Assembly: GCA_009760855.2 (NCBI GenBank)
Contig: WPIO01000065.1
Coordinates: 846,001-910,000, forward strand
Direction of reading: 5' to 3'
Length of the DNA: 64,000 nt
Source of the DNA: Cristatella mucedo
Taxonomy: Eukaryota; Bryozoa; Phylactolaemata; Cristatellidae
Shown here: piece by piece, positions 30,781 to 64,000 of the stretch
Position numbering within the stretch: the stretch's first letter is position 1
Layout: every line of letters begins with the position of its first letter
The notes under the pieces: generated by a model
Told to the model about the DNA's origin: nothing
Seen by the model: the letters and a program-made list of their open reading frames with translations, nothing else
Databases searched by the model: none
Program-made: the position numbers and the translations under genes

Positions 30781-31979
30781 TGTAGAACATCATAGACTAT
30801 CTCCGAAAAAAATTACAACTATATTTTCCGGCTCACAGATCTTGATGATAAATTTTGTTTCTTGTTGGAAATTGATCTTTTGAAGACACTTGACCAGACC
30901 AAACTCCGCTAGCAATGTTTAGATTTTGGAGGCTTCTATCGCTCAGACGTTGATGGAACAGAGTTGCACCACGAAATATGTGACTTTAAAAAACTTTTTG
31001 CTACTTGTCACAACTCGGCACTAAAGGCAGCACTGGAACTCATATCTTTCATTGTCATTTATGGAGATGTGTTGCCTAATTTGAGAGTTGCCATGCAAGT
31101 TCTTCTCACCATACACCATAGTTTTTTCCCTTGCCAATTGTGAACGTTCATTTTGAAAGGTGAAGATAATTCTGTCTTATTTGAGACCATCAATGTGGTA
31201 AGATCGACTCTTTGATTTGGCCTGGTTAAGCAGAGAGAAAGAAACACTGAAAATATTGACTTTCAAACTATAATAGACCAGTTTGTCACGTTCTAGGCCA
31301 GAAAAATTCACCTAAGTTAGAGCTGAGATAGCTATCATGTACTTTATTACAGTTAATACAACTCTCTCGACTCGATATTCCTGCTAGTGCTGCCATTTTG
31401 ACTAGGAATGATGCGACATTTGTAGCTTTGTCCCCGGGTGCCGAAAGGTCTCATTACACCTCTGATCCTAGGGCTCAATTCAAGATACTTAGTACTGTTA
31501 CTTATGATCGCATGCTTAATACCTTTTCAAAAGCTTTAACAATTTAGGCTTAATAATGAACTCTTCTTCTTCATGAAGATCTGCAGAATCTTGGGTTCAA
31601 ATCCACTGCCATTTGGTGGATCAGCCGAGCCAGCGGGCCGAAGACAGCTCGTCGCGTAGCCACGCAGGCATCGTCCGACCGATCACTTCTCTCACTCTCA
31701 TGGAGGAAGGCGATATTTCGCATGTGCTAGCTCTGCGAGCTCTGGCGGCGCCTTAAAGAATATCTATGCACGGCCTCACCAGCTAGTGTTAGTGTTTGAA
31801 GAGCGCCCTGCCAATGCTGGTCAACGTCTGACTTCCGGTATAAGCGATAATTCAATGTTGCTAGGTGATGCCGGGGTGGAAGGCACCTAAGTTATGACGG
31901 CGCATCGCTGCGACGGCAGCGCCAATCAAAAACTGAAATTGCTACGATTCTGCCGACTCCGCCGGCCGTCGGCATAGAA

Positions 31980-32695
31980 ATAGGCGGCAAACTACACAGC
32001 AATGTCATGTTACTGCAATGGCCATGCCATCTGAAAATAGTTCTCAACAATGCTCATCGGGGTTTCTTTGCTGCTACCCAGCAGCATTTGATGCTATTGA
32101 CCGCCAGATCACTTTGGAAATTTGAGAAATGTCTTTGAGAAATTTGAGAAATGTCGGAGTGAAGATTAAATGACTGGCGGTCATTCAGGACCAAAGTTCA
32201 AGCTACTAAGGGTACCTCGGGTTCGCTTTTTGGCTCCTTCTCTTCACGATGTTCATACTCTTCCTCCGGCCCTACGTCATCGCCTCTACAACTATCTCGA
32301 TTTTCATTTCACAGTAGATGGCACTCAGCTCCGTCTATGCTTCGACCCATCAAACCCCTAAGCCTTCTTTCTGTACTTGTGACTCGCTTAATTCCACCAC
32401 AGCCCGCATCGACGAGATTCTCACTCGTATGACCACTAGCTTTCTGTAGCTCATCGATGAAAAGACCAAACTAATAGTTATGGGACGTTTAGCGTCACCC
32501 TCACGATGCAGCCTCACCCGGCCCTCTAGATAGGTTAATCAAACATCGCTTAAGTGACGTCGATTCTTACTCCGGACGTGACGTTACGATAAACCAGAAC
32601 GACTGATCGTTGGATCACATGTCCTACATGCTCAAGCCGACTTACATGCAGCCAAGGAAACTCGCTAATATCAGGATCTGCTTAGGTGATAATAA
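31980..32695 (+). mobile_element. LINE fragment, RT region (part 1 of a split copy)
   Basis: Degenerate RT with a block like AAFDAIDRQIT near 32085 and a decayed catalytic box (near 32315-32345, DGTQLRLCF where YADDTQL is expected). Interrupted at about 32696 by a minus-strand LINE A fragment, resuming at about 33430. Confidence 0.55.
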
Positions 32696-33425
32696 TAAGT
32701 CCTTTGTGTAAGAGCCTCAAAGACCTAAATTGCTTTCTATGCACTTTATATATGTTGTACAGGAAACATGTTAACTGCCGAGTGATAACACCACAGTATC
32801 AGCACTCAAAGGACAATTCACAATGATCCAGAAAATGTTGTAAGGAACAGTTGCATTATTTTTAGCCTCTTTTTAAATGTCTTCAAGTCAGGGGATGTCG
32901 TGATCTCAGTCGGGAGTTAACTCCAAGCTTTGGGAGCGAACGAACTAAAAGAGCGTTCTCCAAATGAAGTTAGGTCGGTTCGAGGAACAGCTAAGCGAAC
33001 TGCGCTTAGAAGAGCGGTTGGTACGATGACTAGCCTGATGGGAAAGTAGCTCGGATAGTAAGGCCGGAGTGAGGGAATGATAAGACTTAAGAATGTGTGA
33101 CTGAACCGTGAAGTCAATACGCTGCTTAATGGAAGGCCAGTGTAGGTCGATGAGAGTATGTGTTATGTTGCGATTTGAACAGGCAGCCTATTGCAAATTT
33201 TTGCATTAAGCGAAAAGGCCATAATGCCTTCGAGTAGTAATTTGCTGAATTTGAGAGAGGATATCACAAATACGCGGACCAACCCTAGGATGCGGTATCA
33301 TTGTCTAAACAGCCACAGACTTTTTCGATGTCACCTAGCTGAAAGTAGGTAGATTTGAATAGTATGGAGTTAATGAGGTCATTTTATTGAAAGGTCGCTT
33401 TGGAAAAGAATAGATAAGAGTATGG
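32696..33425 (-). mobile_element. LINE family A fragment inserted in another LINE
   Basis: Begins with GATAATAATAAG (the reversed 3' tail) and runs through the typical 3' UTR to the ORF end. The minus strand gives FSHTFLSLIIPSLRPYYPSY. The right edge is approximate. Confidence 0.6.
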
Positions 33426-33429
33426 CAGA

Positions 33430-33658
33430 CAAACTGTTCACACATTTGAGACATCGCTTCTAGATTGCTGCAATTTCCATTAATCTGGACTCGCGGCCAG
33501 TGCCCTTAATGGTGTGCAACCGATGCACAACTCAGCTAACAGCACAGCTGCCGGATCACACAACTTATTTCTGAACTTCATTGGCTCCCTCTCAAGCATT
33601 GCATCAACTTTAAGGTCCTCTCTTTGGCCCACAGGTTGATTCAGTCACAGCCACCTGC
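33430..33658 (+). mobile_element. LINE fragment (part 2 of a split copy)
   Basis: The C-terminal ORF region continues on the plus strand (TSRLLQFPLIWTRGQCP...), ending in a PPAYLA-like block just before hAT-like element 2. Confidence 0.6.
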
Positions 33659-33666
33659 CTACCTAG

Positions 33667-35375
33667 CAGAGGCGTAGAGAGGGGGTGGTGGGGTAGATGC
33701 CCTAGGCATTAAGGCCACAGGGGCGCCAAAAGCAAAATCGATTGTGCATATCTTTTTAAATATTTTTCATGTGATACCAATCTTGATTTCAAGCAAATCC
33801 TTGTTTCAGTGGATTTGACTACTGCTGGCTGAGAAAGTTAAGCATGTTAACAAACTTAGACCAAGCTGTAGCTTGACGCTATAGTGCCATACACGCTACG
33901 ACACGGAACAACTTGGGGGGCTTTAAGCAACGTGTATTCGGCTGGCGCTCGAAATGCAACAAGCATACGACCGTTAACCATTCCGCCCGTGTTCCAATTG
34001 CCCTTCCCGTCAACTCGCCCTAGCCTGCTAGCTACTGGCGGGCTGAGTCAAGGGCGTCAAGGGTGAGCCAGCGTGCCGTGGCTGAGCACTGACACACCAT
34101 TAGACCACACACGCTAGGCTTAACTGGCTGAGCCAGCCTGTCAAAGACGCCTGAGCTCATCCGGTCCATGCAGTGGTTATGAACTATGACAGCCAAGCCT
34201 CGATTAACAATAATAATAATGATACACTTGATATAGCTCCCTCAGAGAACTCAATCTTTTTCTAGGCGTTTTACATTTGCTGCAAAGGAAGCACAATCGA
34301 ATGCTTAGTGGTAGCATGATGAATAAACAACAAGCATAACATGGTTGGCGGTGACATGCATGGGGTCAGCATGTAAGTATGGTTAGTGGCCACATGCACA
34401 GTGTCAGCACGCATAAGCACATGAAGGACGAATCACACGGACCCACTAAATGCTGTAACAAATCAATGCGTTTTCAGTTTATTTTTAAATGTGGACAAGT
34501 CAGGAGCGGCCGTGACCCAAGTCGGGAGTGTGCTCCAGATTTTGGGAGCATATGAGCTAAAGGCATGGTCTCCAAAGGATTTGAGATTTGTACGCGGTAT
34601 GGGTAGACAGTTAGATTCGAAAAGCGGGTAGTACGATGCTTGAAACGCTTATGAGATAGCCGCGATAAGCCTAGGCTTATGAGCATTATTTTGCATAATT
34701 CTATACGATGGCGATTAATATGTGACTTATGACCTGGCTATTATACAAGGCTTGTGCGTGACCGCAGTCGGTCTCCTGGAGCAACGGTCTGCCGGTCGGT
34801 GAATCTAGCGTTGAGCGTGAGCTGCTTACTTAAACGGTTTTTGCTAGCGCTGAGCGAAGAATATCAAACGCAGTGTGCGTATCGTTGGCGCATACGTCAC
34901 GACTCGGCACTAAAGAGACCACTGGAACTCATGTATTTAATTGTCAGTGATGGAGATGTCTTTCCTAATTTGAAAGTTGCCTTGCAAGTCCTCACCATAG
35001 CCTACCAGTTGCCGGTTGTGAACATTTCTTTAGCAAGCTGCAGATCATGTCGTATCTGTGATCATCAATAGGGCAAGATTGACTCTCTAATGTGGTATTG
35101 TTAAGCATAGCGAAAGAAACACGAGAAAATATTGACTTCCAAGCTGTAATAGACCAGTTTGCCAGGTTCGAGGCCCAAAAAGTCCACTAAAGTTAAAGCT
35201 GCGATAGCGATCTTGTACCTGTACTACAGTTAATAAAACTTTCTCGATTTGATATGCCTGCCAGCGTTTTTTTTTGCGTTTTTTGTGGTGGAGCTATTTT
35301 GTAGCAATTTTTGACAATGAGGGGCGCCATTTGTGGCTTTGTCACCGGGCGCCGAAAGGTCTCACTATGCCTATG
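33667..35375 (+). mobile_element. hAT-like element 2
   Basis: Ends CAGAGGCGTAG and CTATGCCTATG, inverted repeats at 9 of 11 positions, flanked by CTACCTAG and CTACCAAT (6 of 8). Its 5' part matches element 1 (GCTGTAGCTTGAC..., CCGTGGCTGAGC...). It keeps only the transposase C-terminal remnant near 34900-35190. It splits a LINE copy whose halves lie on both sides. Confidence 0.7.
34205..34655 (-). mobile_element. LINE family A 3' end in hAT 2
   Basis: AATAATAATAATGATACACT and the 3' UTR, followed by the ORF end on the minus strand (FSNLTVYPYRVQISNPLETM...). Parallel to the LINE A piece in hAT 1, but it retains the other end. Confidence 0.6.
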
Positions 35376-35925
35376 CTACCAATACAACCGCCTGGCTCCG
35401 AAAGTTCGAACTCTAACAGCTATTTCCGCGAGCGTTTAGCGGCTTCTAGTCATTTCGCCGTCCCTCGCGCTTAATTAAAATCTGTTAGTGATCGGACTTT
35501 CAGTTCGCATGCACCGAAATTCCGGAGCTCGTTTCTCGCTCCTAGTGCAATCTCCAGTGACTTTGCACCACATAAGTCTCAACTGAAGACGCATCTGTTC
35601 TGCTCAGATTTCCACGCCCCCTAGTGAGCTTGTATTTTTTGTTCCTAGGTTGTGTGCATGCTTACCAGTGCATGATGTACTTTCTACTAAATGGAGATTC
35701 AACTAACAGGTGACCCTGAGTATCTTATTGTATGCTTTAGCGTGCTGGCCTAACCACGATGTTGTTTGATTTTGCTTGCTTGTCTGAAAACGATGGCATG
35801 CATTAAATAATCCTTGATTATAGATTCTCCTGCATGAAATTGTAAAGTCCCTGGATAGAGATTTAGCTCTCTTATCACGCTGCTTATATGTAATGTAATG
35901 GAATGTACCTCCGTTTGTAACTCCA
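35376..35925 (+). mobile_element. LINE fragment (part 3 of a split copy)
   Basis: Continues the plus-strand ORF end after hAT 2 (FSVRMHRNSGARFSLLVQSP..., then KTHLF-like), then the 3' UTR with GATAGAGATTTAGCTCTC. Confidence 0.55.
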
Positions 35926-36476
35926 CCAAGACTATGTGGGTGTTACGAAGTAGAGTTTTGTAAAGCGCACTCACAGCCTAAGCGGCTTTCGGCATGCATT
36001 CGGTAGCCAACGGACTTCATCTCACGCAACAAAGAGAAATTGGGAAGCATGGCAGAGTCAGGAGAGCAGTTGAGATAGTGAGTAGCATGGAAGTAGCAGC
36101 TCAGGACCGCTCAGAAGGATGAGCCATAGTCGGCCGCAGGAGAGTAGTTGTCGTTGCGTAAGAATCATGGAAGCGAGTTCCACAATCTAAGACCTACAGA
36201 GCTACAGATTCTGCCGCCAGCGAGATTCAAGCGGAGCAATAGAGCAGCTAATTTATTGTCCACACAGGACCTGAAGGCACGTGAAGGCTGAAACAGGTGC
36301 AGCAGTTCAGCTAGGTATGAATGAGCCAAGCCGTGGCGGGCCTTGTAGGTCGGCGTAAGAACTTTATTCTGTATCCGTTGATCAATTGGTAGCCATCCTA
36401 GCTCTTTTAGCAAAGGAGACACGTGGTCAAACCTCTGGGACTTGAAAACTAGCCTTGCAGCCGTATTCACAGCCAC
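35926..36476 (-). mobile_element. LINE family B 3' part
   Basis: The minus strand reads AARLVFKSQRFDHVSPLLKE, LGWLPIDQRIQNKVLTPTYK and SVGLRLWNSLP, followed by the 3' end shared with the copy at 21080-21345. Its inner edge abuts a CT array. Confidence 0.7.
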
Positions 36477-36477
36477 T

Positions 36478-36490
36478 CGCTCTCTCTCTC

Positions 36491-36562
<72 letters not shown>

Positions 36563-36590
36563 CCCCCCTCTCTCTCCCTCTCTCACGACC
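36478..36590. repeat. (CT)n microsatellite
   Basis: About 110 bp of CT with a short C run, upstream of the flippase gene. Confidence 0.97.
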
Positions 36591-36599
36591 AGGAATAGT

Positions 36600-36932
36600 G
36601 TGACAGCACAAGCCGGCCTAACTACGGGCGGATGTGAGTAAGCGCAGCTATTTATACCACTCATCTTCATGGTCCCCCGTGAGTAATGCCCTTGACCCAC
36701 AAATCACCGGGCACCCGCTGGCGTTCGTCCGATATCTGTTAGACCTGGTAGTCACTGGCGATATGTTGCGTCTGGTTCAATAGGCCAGCAATAGCGGCAT
36801 CCAGCGCGCACTTTGCAACGGGGCAACGAGACGAAGGGAGGTATCGCAGATACAGATATGTAGCGTTTGCGGCCAAAAGACAGATGCCGCGCGTCTTGCG
36901 TCCGCCATCCGCGCTGCTGTCCAGCGGCGCGG
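36600..36932 (+). promoter_or_regulatory. Possible ATP8A 5' flank
   Basis: CpG density rises from about 36780, which fits a promoter, but no core motif is visible and the first exon is itself tentative. Confidence 0.3.
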
Positions 36933-63619
<26,687 letters not shown>

Positions 63620-64000
63620 GTAAGGCTTCACGCATGGCCTTAAATGCGACCTATGTGTGTAGCACATGGTGCATCTGCAGGCGTCCTTACAGAAGGATTG
63701 GCTTCGATCAGCTGGAGCCTCTAGAGCTCTCGTGTGCACTACACGTTGGCCTCGAACCTTCCCTTACTTTTGTGCCCATGATAGGACCGCTTTAAATAGC
63801 TCTCTCTCACTCTCACTCGCACCTCTTGCATACTCTTGTTGACTTTGCTCAAGGCTACCTATCCATCTTGCATGGCAATTGGAGACTGCAAAAATACCGG
63901 ACATTGCGCCGGTTTTTCAGCGTTTGGAAGGACAAATCATAGCCTTGGCAACAGCATATTAATTGTATGAAGTTGAAAAACGGGCAAAGCCCTTCACTAA
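63620..64000. other. ATP8A intron 26, to window end
   Basis: No exon or repeat recognised; the flippase gene continues beyond 64000. Confidence 0.5.

Larger units (their letters stand above)
29343..31464 (+). mobile_element. hAT-like element 1
   Basis: Ends GAAAGGCGTAG and TTACACCTCTG, which are inverted repeats with mismatches. Flanking 8-mers CTCTTAGG and ATCCTAGG agree at 6 of 8 positions, as for a decayed hAT target duplication. Inside is a broken hAT/ZMYM-type transposase (30439-31320) and a minus-strand LINE A fragment. Inactive. Confidence 0.65.

Overview
This is nuclear DNA from an animal. Three intron-rich genes have orthologues across animals with cilia. Their exons are bounded by ordinary GT-AG splice sites, and reading frame and codon phase carry across every junction I assigned. 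The space between is filled with simple-sequence arrays, tRNA-derived SINEs, degenerate CR1/L2-like LINEs, hAT-like transposons and a Tc1 remnant. Nothing bacterial, plasmid-like or phage-like is present. The sequence alone does not let me name the species; a non-vertebrate metazoan is the most likely source, and this is inference.

Layout. (1) 2396-22243, minus strand: 13 exons of BBS7, a BBSome subunit, encoding 634 residues from the start codon. Its C-terminal exon or exons lie off the left edge or were not recognised. (2) 22244-22604: a 361-bp shared 5' region. (3) 22605-27405, plus strand: the complete IQCG/DRC9 gene (nexin-dynein regulatory complex), 7 exons, 407 residues, followed by a poly(A) signal. 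(4) About 27.5-36.9 kb: an intergenic pile of transposable elements, including two related hAT-like elements with recognisable terminal inverted repeats and imperfect 8-bp target duplications, nested with LINE fragments. (5) 36933-63619, plus strand: 26 exons (915 codons) of a Drs2/ATP8A-type P4-ATPase, a phospholipid flippase. The gene runs off the right edge.

BBS7 and IQCG are head to head, and both act in cilia: BBS7 in membrane-protein trafficking, IQCG in motility of the axoneme. The interval between them carries a near-consensus RFX X-box and a perfect NRF1-type site, so co-regulation from a bidirectional ciliary promoter is the main biological hypothesis from this window. The flippase has no evident functional link to them beyond position.

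The repeats also tell a story. One SINE family ends in nearly the same sequence of about 50 bp as a LINE family present here, the usual sign that the SINE borrows that LINE's machinery. I found no convincing undescribed multi-gene system. The most notable points are the shared ciliary promoter, the SINE/LINE tail sharing, the nested hAT insertions, and a splice donor lying inside a GT microsatellite.
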